NCBI GenBank assembly: GCA_002708305.1
Contig: PANE01000017.1
Span: 11,847 to 69,520 of the forward strand
DNA length: 57,674 bases
Source: Rhodospirillaceae bacterium
GTDB taxonomy: Bacteria > Pseudomonadota > Alphaproteobacteria > Thalassobaculales > Thalassobaculaceae
Direction: 5' to 3'
In this document: positions 8,801 to 16,584 of the stretch, one piece after another
Layout of the letters: each line of letters starts with the position of its first letter
How positions within the stretch are numbered: position 1 is the stretch's first letter
Program-made: the position numbers and the translations under genes
The notes under the pieces: generated by a model
What the model saw: the letters and a program-made list of their open reading frames with translations, nothing else
Told to the model about the DNA's origin: nothing
Database searches by the model: none

Positions 8801-9531
8801 AGCATTAACATCAAGGGGGCTTGTATATCTAGGTTGAGTAAAACGTTTTGAAGCCTGTCAATATATTGACTGGCTAAGGGCTTTATAAAGGCATTTATTA
8901 CGGCGCTGGATGTGCGTTCGAATTCTCCAGGTTCGCGTCCGATATCCGAGGATAAAGTAATAGATAACTCCGGAAAGTGAGAGGCAATTAATTGGCCAGC
9001 CTCTTGCTCATGGGCCGGGTTGATGTGAGAATTAACGAATGATATGGCTATAGATTCAACTCCTTGTTTCTTGAGCCTTGCTATTATGCCAATAAACGCC
9101 TTTTCATCGAGTTTCGTAACAATTTGTCCTGTGTTTGTAATCCGTTCTGAAACCTCATATCGCAAATCTTTGAAAACTAATGGGTCGGGAAAAGTTAAAA
9201 AGAGATCATAGATATCGTATTTGCGTTCACGACGTAGTTCTAGTGTATCCTTAAATCCATCAGAGGTAACTAATCCTGTTTTTGAACCTTTTCGTTCAAT
9301 CAGTGCATTACTGAATAACGTTGTTGCATGGACTACACGTGATATATTATTGCCACCACCTATTTTGGGGAGAAGTTCGGCTAATCCATTTTCCACACCG
9401 ACTTGGGGGGTGGCTGGAGTAGTTAAGACTTTTGCTGTCTCGCAAAAACCGGTTGATGAGTTTAGCGCTACGAGATCAGTAAAGGTTCCGCCAATATCAA
9501 TGCCGAGTGTAAAAAGGTTCTGAGTTTTCAT
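5872..9531 (-). CDS. Hydantoinase/5-oxoprolinase, HyuA-HyuB fusion
   Basis: A 1219-residue protein joining the two subunits of ATP-dependent N-methylhydantoinase/5-oxoprolinase/acetone-carboxylase-type enzymes. The HyuA half (roughly residues 1-690) begins GIDIGGTFTDLVAL and has the second ATPase motif LLAFDMGGTTAKLAIV near 290. The HyuB half (roughly 695-1219) begins DPIHLEILWNKVIAAADEAA, contains TNDPYLGTGHLPDI and ends GTPGGGGFGDPL. This family opens lactam or imide rings (5-oxoproline, hydantoins) using ATP, or carboxylates ketones. The one-chain form is typical of the eukaryotic and some bacterial 5-oxoprolinases. It is transcribed away from the TauD-like gene, across a 205-base region. 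Substrate is not determined. Confidence 0.9.
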   Translation of the reverse strand: MKTQNLFTLGIDIGGTFTDLVALNSSTGFCETAKVLTTPATPQVGVENGLAELLPKIGGGNNISRVVHATTLFSNALIERKGSKTGLVTSDGFKDTLELRRERKYDIYDLFLTFPDPLVFKDLRYEVSERITNTGQIVTKLDEKAFIGIIARLKKQGVESIAISFVNSHINPAHEQEAGQLIASHFPELSITLSSDIGREPGEFERTSSAVINAFIKPLASQYIDRLQNVLLNLDIQAPLMLMLSNGGLTHLDEAKRRPVQLLESGPAAGALSAALIGGKAGENRLLAFDMGGTTAKLAIVDDGSPEVTFSFEAARERRFAPGSGLPVRITTVELVEIGAGGGSIAKKDSLDLLKVGPKSAGSVPGPVCYDRGGVDVTVTDADLHLGYLDASGFSEGTLSINMPKSVVALEALGRAFKVSSSNIALGIHQVVCENMAMAAQVHLAKKGRDPRDYALYATGGAAPVHACAVAERLGISRVIIPPAAGVASALGLTLAPARVDRSISVGRIIQDIESKELEGLFSKLEDEAAQIISQSIKTSKISKRRLAELRYSGQGAVLVVDITGALLSSTPLQAINDAFNNAHQITYGRCFENVLVEFITARVEVQATTTEEDLQPKLGSQGETGIINKTREILLPGEELYREVNVFNRQALRPGQNIKGPAIIEEGQSTTVLPHNTSVKIDPVGNLIIEIGNDDSQTKRPLAKIDDPIHLEILWNKVIAAADEAAASLLRSSFSTVVRESYDFSCVITDSDGNALAQASDSIPSFIGTLPDTVKHFINYFSSENLSPGDVLITNDPYLGTGHLPDISVCKPLFNNNELIGFSASTAHAPDIGGKIRSPEPREVYEEGLQIPMLKLIDAGEVNETLMSMLRKNVRVADQVEGDLEAQLGALDTMARRINDLINTYQLGNLSELSEAVCRRTEQATRKEIKSLPDGVYKSSVTTDGLSEQPIEIVVEVIIKDDTIEVDYSGSSKQVSKAVNCPLCYTRAMTSYAIKSALAPELPNNDGALRPIKVVSPEGNIVNPQHPASVGSRVLTGHYIPALIMDALSRVAPNRILAGAGSPIWCVNISGTNAIGIPITGLFFFNGGMGASADADGLSCVSWPSNISSTPAEEIENRLPIKVRKRALREGSGGVGKYNGGDGQIVELEYTGVTDGILAFLAERMKSPAKGLYGGGDGETGILKINGKPIDPKTQHIISPGSIITLGTPGGGGFGDPL

Positions 9532-9599
9532 TATAAAACAATCACAGGGTCATAAAAATAAGATAAATCTATAAACCTTAATAATATTTAGCCAAGTCT

Positions 9600-9627
9600 T
9601 TGGTCAATAGATCTATATGAGGATAAT
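9600..9627 (+). promoter_or_regulatory. Candidate sigma-70 promoter for the TauD-like gene
   Basis: TTGGTC (9600-9605) and GATAAT (9622-9627) are separated by 16 bases in the divergent hyuAB/tauD-like intergenic region. They would give a leader of about 100 bases. The -35 match is poor, so this rests mainly on the -10 box and position. Confidence 0.3.
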
Positions 9628-9736
9628 TAATGTATTACAGCATAATTGGGGTAGATCGTTTCTATTTTTGCAAATACTGTGATTTTGCGGGATGGTTTTT
9701 TACTAGATCAGAAGTTAAATAGATTTGGAGTTAAAG

Positions 9737-10591
9737 ATGACTATTTTGGTTAATCGATTAACGGATAATTTCGCAGCAGAAATTCGCGGTGTCGATTTAA
9801 GTCAAAAGATTCCATCAGGCGACTTTGCAGATATCAAAACAGCGTTTGAACAACACTCTATTTTAGTTTTCCCAGATCAACCTCTTACGGACCAACAGCA
9901 AATCATATTTTCTGAGAGATTTGGAGAATTAGAAAAGACAATAAACTCAAAGAAACAGAGTGGTGCAGGAAAACCAGTCACGGTACTGACGAATGTTGGC
10001 AAAGGTGGTGAGGTTATTGCGCCCGAAGATAGAAGAATGGTTTTCAACACTGGAAATCAAATGTGGCACACAGATAGTTCTTTTAAACCAGTACCGGCAA
10101 TGATGTCATTATTATCGGGTCGAGAGGTCCCGTCGGAAGGGGGGGAGACCGAATTTGCTAGCATGCGCGCTGCTTACGATGGTCTGGATGATAAACAAAA
10201 AAATGAACTCGAACATTTGATATGCATACACGACTTTGCCTACTCGAGAAGTTTGATAGATACAAGCCTCTTAGATAGGGAAGATAGGCACGAATTGCCC
10301 CCTGTCAGACAAGCTATGATCCGTATCAACCCAGTAAACCGAAGGAAAAACTTATTCCTCGGTGCCCATGCTTCCTATGTCGAGGGATGGCCCCTAGAAA
10401 AGGGCCGCACTCTGATTATCGAACTTAACAGGCATATAACTGATAATAAATATATCTATAAGCATACGTGGAAACGCAATGATCTAGTGATATGGGATAA
10501 TAGGTGCGCTTTGCATCGAGGGCGTCCTTGGCAAAAAATTGATAAACGCGTAATGCACAGGACGACCGTCGTTGGCTCTATGACTGTTTAG
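9737..10591 (+). CDS. TauD/TfdA-family 2-oxoglutarate-dependent dioxygenase
   Basis: A 284-residue Fe(II)/2-oxoglutarate oxygenase. The metal triad is visible as H111 and D113 in MWHTDSSF and H260 in CALHRG, and R275 (MHRTTV) fits the 2-oxoglutarate carboxylate contact. Members hydroxylate sulfonates, aryloxyacids and similar compounds, which often leads to cleavage. I chose the ATG at 9737 because GGAG lies six bases before it; a TTG four codons upstream would bury that site. It is divergent from the hydantoinase gene and followed by the GntR regulator, which suggests one regulated catabolic locus. The substrate is unknown. Confidence 0.88.
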   Translation: MTILVNRLTDNFAAEIRGVDLSQKIPSGDFADIKTAFEQHSILVFPDQPLTDQQQIIFSERFGELEKTINSKKQSGAGKPVTVLTNVGKGGEVIAPEDRRMVFNTGNQMWHTDSSFKPVPAMMSLLSGREVPSEGGETEFASMRAAYDGLDDKQKNELEHLICIHDFAYSRSLIDTSLLDREDRHELPPVRQAMIRINPVNRRKNLFLGAHASYVEGWPLEKGRTLIIELNRHITDNKYIYKHTWKRNDLVIWDNRCALHRGRPWQKIDKRVMHRTTVVGSMTV

Positions 10592-10613
10592 TATCATTCA
10601 CCTATCTGATGTT

Positions 10614-10622
10614 TGTCGGACA
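10614..10622. promoter_or_regulatory. Candidate GntR operator TGTC-G-GACA
   Basis: A perfect 4-1-4 palindrome, TGTCGGACA, lies 92 bases before the GntR start codon, in the gap after the dioxygenase gene. FCD-type GntR proteins commonly bind palindromes built on TnGTnnnACnA, and this site matches all but the outermost base. Autoregulation is an inference from position; I found no second copy in the neighbouring intergenic regions. Confidence 0.3.
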
Positions 10623-10714
10623 CCACTACAATAGATTCCAAGTAGTCTGTATAATCGTGTTAGAAGCGAGGCATTATTTCCGCGCAGTTTTTTAAAATAA
10701 TAGAGGTCTAATTT

Positions 10715-11404
10715 ATGGAATTAAGACATAGTTTGGCCATAGACCTTTCAAAGTGTGAATATCAAGCGCCAGATAGCCAAACAGAGATCGCATATCATCA
10801 GTTGGAAGAAAAAATAGTGTTGCTGGAATTTTCTCCTGGACTAATAGTAACTGAGAAGGATTTTTCAGAATCAATTGGTTTCGGAAGGACACCAGTTAGG
10901 GAAGCAATTCAAAGGCTCGCCATGGCTGGTCTTTTAAACGTTTTACCTCGCCGTGGGATTAAGGTCTCAGATCTTGATGCATGTTCAGTCTTAAGACTTT
11001 TAGAAGTTAATAGAGGGCTTGATGACTTAGTCGCTCGAAGCTCTGCCGTAAGAGCTACGAATGAGCAGAGGTTAGAATTTTCACGCTTAGCGGAAGAGTT
11101 CGATGACATAGCAGAAAGAAATGATGTTGTTGCCCAAGTTCGCCTTGATAGTGACTTTAATAATCTTTGTATGCTTGCGATGGGAAATGAGCACGCTAAT
11201 AAAATGTGTAGATTGTTACAGCCTATAATGCGGAGGTTCTGGTTTGCGCATACAAGGATGGTTGGTGATACCCGCCTCATATCAAGAATGCATGGCCAAG
11301 CAGCGAGGTCGGTTGCGGAGGGCGATGAGGATAAGGCGGCGAAAGCATTTACACGAATTGTTGATTCGAATAGGAGTTTTGTTCAGTCCGTAATTTACAA
11401 ATAA
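10715..11404 (+). CDS. GntR-family transcriptional regulator (FCD domain)
   Basis: A 229-residue regulator. The N-terminal winged helix-turn-helix (about residues 22-90) shows the GntR signature: VTEKDFSESIGFGRTPVREAIQRLAMAGLL, followed by the wing LPRRGIKV. The C-terminal alpha-helical FCD ligand-binding domain (about 100-225) contains the D..F and H residues expected for a metal or carboxylate effector pocket (LDSDFNNL; SRMHGQAARSV). FCD regulators usually respond to small organic acids that feed the controlled pathway. It lies downstream of the dioxygenase gene and upstream of an MFS gene, so it is the likely local regulator of the cluster. Confidence 0.88.
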   Translation: MELRHSLAIDLSKCEYQAPDSQTEIAYHQLEEKIVLLEFSPGLIVTEKDFSESIGFGRTPVREAIQRLAMAGLLNVLPRRGIKVSDLDACSVLRLLEVNRGLDDLVARSSAVRATNEQRLEFSRLAEEFDDIAERNDVVAQVRLDSDFNNLCMLAMGNEHANKMCRLLQPIMRRFWFAHTRMVGDTRLISRMHGQAARSVAEGDEDKAAKAFTRIVDSNRSFVQSVIYK

Positions 11405-11548
11405 TTAATCTGTAATAACCAATTCTGCCAAAGCTACTATTTTCTGTTACAACTATTATTCTAGAGATTAAGTGGTAGATGCCGTGTTACTTTATTGAGG
11501 TTTCAGATTCTAAAAATTATATTATTATTAACCCCTTGAGACGACACT

Positions 11549-12823
11549 TTGTCTGATTTTGGGTTTAAGGCAGCAATGTTGCAGTATTTTCAGTTTGTAA
11601 AGAGTAACGTTCGATTTCTGGGGTTCGGCTATTTTACAGCCTTTATTTCGACTTTTGGCCAAACTTTTTATATTGCTATGTATAGCGGTGAGCTTAGAGC
11701 TACTTTTGATCTCAGCCATGGTGAATTTGCGAATATATACGCGATTGGAACTTTAAGTAGTGGTTTGTTATTAATTTGGTTAGGTAAATTAATAGACCGA
11801 TTTGATCTTCGCTCTTATTCATTCTTTTTATGTCTTGGGATGGCCGTTGCATGTCTTTCTATATCCTTTGCCCAAGGTATAATAATGCTTACGGTGTCTA
11901 TCTTTTTACTTCGGATTACAGGGCAGGGCCTCTTGAGCCAAGCTGCCACCGTCACCATGGCACGATATTTTGATGACAATAGTAGGGGGCGTGCTGTCAG
12001 TCTCGCGGCACTTGGCTTCCCGAGTGGGCAAGCAATATTTCCGGCAGCGTCTGTTCTAGTTCTTGTTATTGTACCGTGGCGAAGCGTTTGGCTATTCAGC
12101 GCAATTATTTTGTTTGCTCTTGTTCCCCCATTATTATTTTGGCTTTTAAAAGGTCACAGAGTTAGGCATGAAAATTTTTTGGCCACTAATAAAAAAATAA
12201 AAAACCTAGACCTTAGCAATAAACGAAGGCAATGGACACGGATCCAGGTCCTTAAAGATATGAGGTTTTTCCTTGCTATGATTGCTATGATGTCCACCGC
12301 TTTTGTGATTACTGGATTAAATTTTCACCAAGTTCATTTAACCGAAATAAAAGGGTGGGATCTATCCGTTTATGCCTCGTGTTTTGTTATATATGCAACA
12401 TGCCAAGTGGCAATGTCAGTAGTCACCGGCATGTTGGTTGATAGATATGGAGCATTAAGTTTAACACCTTTTTACATGGTGCCCATGATTTGTGCCACAT
12501 TCGTTTTGGCTTATTTTGATGCCTCCGCCACTATTATCGCCTTTATGGCGTTAGCAGGGATAACTGGAGGCGCAACTGCTACAATAATATCGACAGTTTG
12601 GGCGGAACTCTATGGCGTTTTACATTTAGGATCCATTAAAGCTATGGTAGCGGGCATTCAAGTTATAGCAAGCGCTCTTGGGCCGGCTGTCTTTGGGTGG
12701 TTAATAGACTCAGGTACAAATATTGAGCACATCTCTCTCGCATGCGGTATTTATTCTTTTCTAGGCTGTATACTATTAGCCAGCCTTTTTAAGCCTAGAC
12801 TTTTGATGCCGTGGAAGATGTGA
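11549..12823 (+). CDS. Major facilitator superfamily transporter
   Basis: A polytopic membrane protein of up to 424 residues with about 12 predicted hydrophobic segments and a basic central loop (around residues 205-235, rich in K and R) between the two six-helix halves. The loop LIDRFDLRS after helix 2 and LVDRYGALS in the second half match the MFS A-motif positions (D-R pairs). It resembles the monocarboxylate/oxalate-formate type of MFS, but I cannot name a substrate. The start is uncertain: TTG at 11549 as given, or ATG at 11576, which has AAGG five bases upstream. The position after the GntR gene suggests uptake of the compound degraded by the cluster. Confidence 0.8.
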   Translation: MSDFGFKAAMLQYFQFVKSNVRFLGFGYFTAFISTFGQTFYIAMYSGELRATFDLSHGEFANIYAIGTLSSGLLLIWLGKLIDRFDLRSYSFFLCLGMAVACLSISFAQGIIMLTVSIFLLRITGQGLLSQAATVTMARYFDDNSRGRAVSLAALGFPSGQAIFPAASVLVLVIVPWRSVWLFSAIILFALVPPLLFWLLKGHRVRHENFLATNKKIKNLDLSNKRRQWTRIQVLKDMRFFLAMIAMMSTAFVITGLNFHQVHLTEIKGWDLSVYASCFVIYATCQVAMSVVTGMLVDRYGALSLTPFYMVPMICATFVLAYFDASATIIAFMALAGITGGATATIISTVWAELYGVLHLGSIKAMVAGIQVIASALGPAVFGWLIDSGTNIEHISLACGIYSFLGCILLASLFKPRLLMPWKM

Positions 12824-12837
12824 TCAGTTTATTAAAC

Positions 12838-13854
12838 CTAGCTACGAAAATATTTAGAAAATGCAGAGATTATCATAGGAATGTCTTTTTCCTTAATGTC
12901 TCTATGCAATACCAAACGAAAAGTAGGGGGACGTCCCCCTATCAGGATGCCATTTTGTTTGAGAAACTCTTTGAGAGGATCACGGTCTGCCTCTGGGACT
13001 TCAATAAAAATCATATTAGTATTCGCCCCTTCAGGTGCTGTTTGGACCTCAGGGATTTGTGCTAGTTCAGTTGCTAGGCGAGATGCTAAACGATGGTCCT
13101 CTTCTAATCTATCAATCTGTGTTTGGACGGCCACCAAACCACAGGCGGCAAGTATTCCTGCTTGACGCATCCCCCCACCCAGCATTTTTCTTGCCCTTCG
13201 AGCCTCTTTTATAAAGTCAGATTTGCCTGTAAGTACGGATCCAACCGGGGCTCCTAATCCTTTTGATAAGCATAACGAAACTGTAGTAAAACCGCGAGTG
13301 AGATCTTTTGGTGAACAACCGTAAGCAATCGCTGCGTTCATTAAACGGGCTCCATCTAAATGGGATGATAGTCCATGTTTGGATGCAACATTAGCTGCTG
13401 TTGTCATATAATCTGGGGACAAAGCTTTTCCATTATAGGTGTTCTCAAAGCATATTAGCTTAGTTCTTGGAAAGTGCATGTCCTCTGGTTTAATTTTAGA
13501 CTCTATTAAATCAATATCGACGGAGCCATCGTTCTTTACGGGAATAGTTTGCGGGATAATACCCCCAAGCGCTGCAGTACCCACTGCTTCGGATTTATAA
13601 ACATGATAAGTTTCCCCGATAATATACTCATCGCCACGACCACAATGGGTTAATAATGCTGTGAAGTTTGATTGTGTGCCAGACGTGACAAACATGCCAG
13701 CTTCAAAGCCTAGCATTTCTGCGACTGTTTGTTCTAATTCATTTATTGTTGGATCGTCTCCGTAAACGTCGTCACCAACTACCGCTTTTGCCATAGCATC
13801 ATACATTTCAGGTGTTGGTTTGGTCACCGTATCGCTGCGTAGATCAATCATCAA
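12838..13854 (-). CDS. ltaE: L-threonine aldolase (low-specificity type)
   Basis: A 338-residue fold type I PLP enzyme that cleaves L-threonine and L-allo-threonine to glycine and acetaldehyde. It begins MIDLRSDTVTKPT, the family hallmark, with VGDDVYGDDPT next. The PLP lysine is K198 in SLCLSKGLGAPVGS. H84 (ETYHVY) stacks on the cofactor, and D167/R170 (HLDGARL) complete the pocket. Length is normal. It converges on the MFS gene with only 14 bases between the stops, and the SDR gene lies upstream on the same strand. Confidence 0.9.
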   Translation of the reverse strand: MMIDLRSDTVTKPTPEMYDAMAKAVVGDDVYGDDPTINELEQTVAEMLGFEAGMFVTSGTQSNFTALLTHCGRGDEYIIGETYHVYKSEAVGTAALGGIIPQTIPVKNDGSVDIDLIESKIKPEDMHFPRTKLICFENTYNGKALSPDYMTTAANVASKHGLSSHLDGARLMNAAIAYGCSPKDLTRGFTTVSLCLSKGLGAPVGSVLTGKSDFIKEARRARKMLGGGMRQAGILAACGLVAVQTQIDRLEEDHRLASRLATELAQIPEVQTAPEGANTNMIFIEVPEADRDPLKEFLKQNGILIGGRPPTFRLVLHRDIKEKDIPMIISAFSKYFRS

Positions 13855-13926
13855 ATTTCTCTCACTTTAATCTTTAAAATAATTATATGTGCAATATTTA
13901 TGTTTTCCTTATTAGGGTCAAACGTT

Positions 13927-14691
13927 TTAGGTTAGGAAAGCCCCACCATTAATGTGTAGAGTTTGGCCTGTTGTAAAACCTCCATTCGGACCGACAATGA
14001 GATTAACTAACGAGGCGACTTCCTCAACACTACCCATTCGTTGCATAGGTATGGTATTTCCACCAGAATTAGTTGGGCGTTCCCCAGATGCTTTTCCACG
14101 TACAGTATTTATCATTCCTGGAGCAACGCAATTACAGGTTATACCATAAGGTGCAAGCTCAATCGCAAGTGAGCGCATCAATCCCTCTAATCCAGCCTTT
14201 GACGCAGATACATGGCACCTGTTTACTGTTCCAATATGGTGAGATATGCCCGATAAAGCGACAATAGAACCGCCACCCCTGTCCATCAATAGCGGAACGG
14301 CAGCCTTTGTAAGAAGAAAAGCGCCATCTAACGCCACAGATAAAATTTCTCGCCATTCGGAAAAAGACATATCCAGAAATTTTGTTTGCCGTCGCAAGCC
14401 TGCATTACAAATTAATATATCAAGTCCACCAAGGTCACTTTTTATTTTATCTATTAGAGTTTTGACCGAAATGGGATCTGATATATCGGCCATATATCCT
14501 ACCGCATTTCCTCCATTTTTTTTTATTTCTGCTACTGTTTCCGAGACAAGACCTTTATTATCCCGTCCATTTACGACTATTGTTGCTCCAGATGCAGATA
14601 AGCTTAGGGCTATGCCGCGTCCAATATTTTGACCCGCTCCAGTTACAAGCGCAATTTTCCCCGACAAAGATTTGAGTGCCATGTGATTCAC
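13927..14691 (-). CDS. SDR-family protein lacking catalytic Asn and Tyr
   Basis: A 254-residue short-chain dehydrogenase/reductase. The Rossmann motif is TGAGQNIGRG (residues 18-26) and CNAG follows beta-4 (95-98). In the classical Asn-Ser-Tyr-Lys tetrad, Ser (S147 in ALSGIS) and Lys (K165) are present. The Tyr position four before the Lys is V161 (CHVSASK), and the Asn of the usual VNL segment is A120 (SVALDGAF). The C-terminus has the common PMQRMG.VEEVASLV..G...TGQTLHINGG. H160 may substitute as an acid/base, or the protein may not be a normal dehydrogenase. The substrate is unknown. Confidence 0.85.
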   Translation of the reverse strand: MNHMALKSLSGKIALVTGAGQNIGRGIALSLSASGATIVVNGRDNKGLVSETVAEIKKNGGNAVGYMADISDPISVKTLIDKIKSDLGGLDILICNAGLRRQTKFLDMSFSEWREILSVALDGAFLLTKAAVPLLMDRGGGSIVALSGISHHIGTVNRCHVSASKAGLEGLMRSLAIELAPYGITCNCVAPGMINTVRGKASGERPTNSGGNTIPMQRMGSVEEVASLVNLIVGPNGGFTTGQTLHINGGAFLT

Positions 14692-14775
14692 CGTGATAAA
14701 ATAAATTATGACTTCAATTGTTCCGACGATTTATCTGCCGTATAAGGTATTATAACTTAAATGGAGATCAGAGCT

Positions 14776-15837
14776 ATGTCGAAGCTTAAAATAGCGGTCA
14801 TACCGGGAGATGGTATTGGTTGGGAAGTCGTGCCGGAGGGTATAAAGGTCTTGGAAGCCGTAGGCGCTAAATACGATCTTGATTATGAATTTATAGAATA
14901 TGATTGGGGTTGCGAACGTTACCACAAAACCGGAAAACTGATGCCTGATGATGGCATTGAAACTTTAAAGGATTTTGATTCTATTTTTCTTGGTGCATGT
15001 GGATATCCTGGGGTTCCAGACCACGTCTCTCTTTGGGGACTTTTAATTCCTATCCGGAGAGAAATGAAACAATATGTGAACTTGAGACCTGTTCGGATGC
15101 TTAAGGGGATGCCATGTCCTTTATCTAATAGAAGTCCAGAGGATATTAATTTTTGGGTTGTTAGAGAAAACAACGAAGGTGAGTACTCTGAAATTGGAGG
15201 CAGGCTTCACAGAGGCACTGAATATGAGGTCGCTGTTCAAGAATCGGTTTTTACTAAATTTGGAACTGATCGAATACTCAGATATGCATTCGACTTGTGT
15301 GAAAAAATAGGAAGAAAAAAAGTAACCTCAGCAACAAAGTCCAACGGTATCATCCACACGATGCCATATTGGGATGAACGATTTGCCGCTATATCTGAAG
15401 AATATCCTTCTTTAGATACAGATCAATATCATATCGATATATTGACCGCTAACTTTGTCTTGCATCCAGATTGGTTTGACGTCGTTGTGGGGTCTAATTT
15501 ATTTGGTGACATTTTATCGGACCTTGGTCCTGCTATTGCAGGGTCAATCGCAATAGCCCCTTCAGCTAATATAAATCCAGATGGAGACTTGCCATCGATG
15601 TTTGAGCCTGTTCATGGCTCCGCTCCAGATATAGCGGGGAAAGGGATCGCAAATCCCATTGGACAGATATGGTCTGGTTCGATGATGTTGGAGCATCTTG
15701 GATATAGTGAAGCTGCAGATGAAATAGTGCGGGCCATTGAAGAGGTTGTGTCTGGAGGTGGGCCTAAAACACCAGATTTAGGTGGTCAAGCGAATACCAA
15801 AGACCTCGGAGATGCAATCGCTGAAGCCATAAGGTGA
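14776..15837 (+). CDS. Tartrate/D-malate dehydrogenase-like (isocitrate/isopropylmalate family)
   Basis: A beta-decarboxylating NAD-dependent dehydrogenase of about 353 residues. The family marks are IAVIPGDGIGWEVVPE at the start, LRPVR near residue 105, VVRENNEGEYSEIGGR near 130, and NLFGDILSDLGPAIAGS plus FEPVHGSAPDIAGKG in the C-terminal half. The YSEIGGR segment and overall form match tartrate dehydrogenase/decarboxylase and D-malate dehydrogenase better than 3-isopropylmalate dehydrogenase. The start is taken at the ATG at 14776, which has GGAG nine bases upstream; an in-frame ATG at 14761 would include that site. It is divergent from the SDR gene. Substrate preference needs an assay. 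Confidence 0.85.
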   Translation: MSKLKIAVIPGDGIGWEVVPEGIKVLEAVGAKYDLDYEFIEYDWGCERYHKTGKLMPDDGIETLKDFDSIFLGACGYPGVPDHVSLWGLLIPIRREMKQYVNLRPVRMLKGMPCPLSNRSPEDINFWVVRENNEGEYSEIGGRLHRGTEYEVAVQESVFTKFGTDRILRYAFDLCEKIGRKKVTSATKSNGIIHTMPYWDERFAAISEEYPSLDTDQYHIDILTANFVLHPDWFDVVVGSNLFGDILSDLGPAIAGSIAIAPSANINPDGDLPSMFEPVHGSAPDIAGKGIANPIGQIWSGSMMLEHLGYSEAADEIVRAIEEVVSGGGPKTPDLGGQANTKDLGDAIAEAIR

Positions 15838-15900
15838 ATAAGATCTATCCATGGTTGAAATCATACGGGTGGCGATATCTAGGTTTGGAAGATAATCTTT

Positions 15901-16371
15901 CTAATGGGTGTGCTTTTTCTTATGATTATGGCTCATAGCACCAAGTTTTTTTATTTTTACTGAAACAGAGATCTCCCCAGCATTCTTGAAAATAAGTGTC
16001 ATGTTGAATTGGTTGCCTTCTATCAAAGGCGCTTTGAGTCCCATAAGCATTACATGAAAGCCACCCGGTTTTAATTCAAATCTGTCACTCCCTGCAATAG
16101 TCACATATTCGACTCGTCGCATTTTCATTATACCATTGTCATTTATATGATTATGAAGACTGGGTTTAGATGCTATTTTTGTTTTAACTGCAAGCAATCG
16201 ATCTTCTTTATCTGAATGGTTTGTTATCGACATGAACGCAGCACTGTTTCTTGCGGTGCCTATGGAGGTCCTTGCAAACGCCTTCTCGATAGTAATAGAA
16301 GATGAAAGAGCTGGGGCTGCAACGAAAGCGCCAATTCCGGTTAATATCAAAATTCTAAAAAAAGCAGACAT
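15901..16371 (-). CDS. PCu(A)C copper chaperone (periplasmic)
   Basis: A 156-residue exported protein. An N-terminal signal segment (about residues 1-24) precedes a PCu(A)C domain. The copper motif H-X10-M-X21-H-X-M is met exactly by H73, M84, H106 and M108, inside KPSLHNH, MKMR and GGFHVMLMGL. The C-terminal tail (SHNHKKKHTH) is His/Lys-rich and may bind extra copper. The family delivers Cu(I) to the CuA site of cytochrome c oxidase, often with Sco. It converges on the dehydrogenase gene and stands alone, with no cox or sco gene in the window. Confidence 0.88.
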   Translation of the reverse strand: MSAFFRILILTGIGAFVAAPALSSSITIEKAFARTSIGTARNSAAFMSITNHSDKEDRLLAVKTKIASKPSLHNHINDNGIMKMRRVEYVTIAGSDRFELKPGGFHVMLMGLKAPLIEGNQFNMTLIFKNAGEISVSVKIKKLGAMSHNHKKKHTH

Positions 16372-16456
16372 ATTTGGAACCTTTAATTTAGTAAGACTAG
16401 CCGATAATCGGAGCTATTTAAACTATGTCTAAAATCTTGTATATAGTTGATGAGAG

Positions 16457-16499
16457 GAATGATTTAATTAATGATGAGAAAAATTAAGCTAAAAAATTC
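16457..16499 (+). promoter_or_regulatory. Structured metY leader, possible SAM riboswitch variant (weak)
   Basis: In the 213-base gap before metY, GAAT (16457) and TTAATT (16464) can pair with AATTAA (16482) and ATTC (16496), leaving the octamer GCTAAAAA (16488-16495) looped out on the 3' side. That is the layout of one half of a SAM-II-type pseudoknot. I could not find the other required stem (P1), so this is only a candidate. SAM-II and SAM-V riboswitches are known upstream of metY in alphaproteobacteria. Confidence 0.2.
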
Positions 16500-16584
16500 T
16501 AAGATATAACAGGTTCTAATTTGTGGTTTAAGAATACTTTAGATCTCAAGTTCAGAAAAAAATTTGTGAAATTGGGAGTTTTAA

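Noticed and set aside
12811-13065. 84-codon plus-strand frame at the end of the MFS gene
   Set aside because: It lies antisense to the C-terminal coding part of threonine aldolase and resembles nothing.
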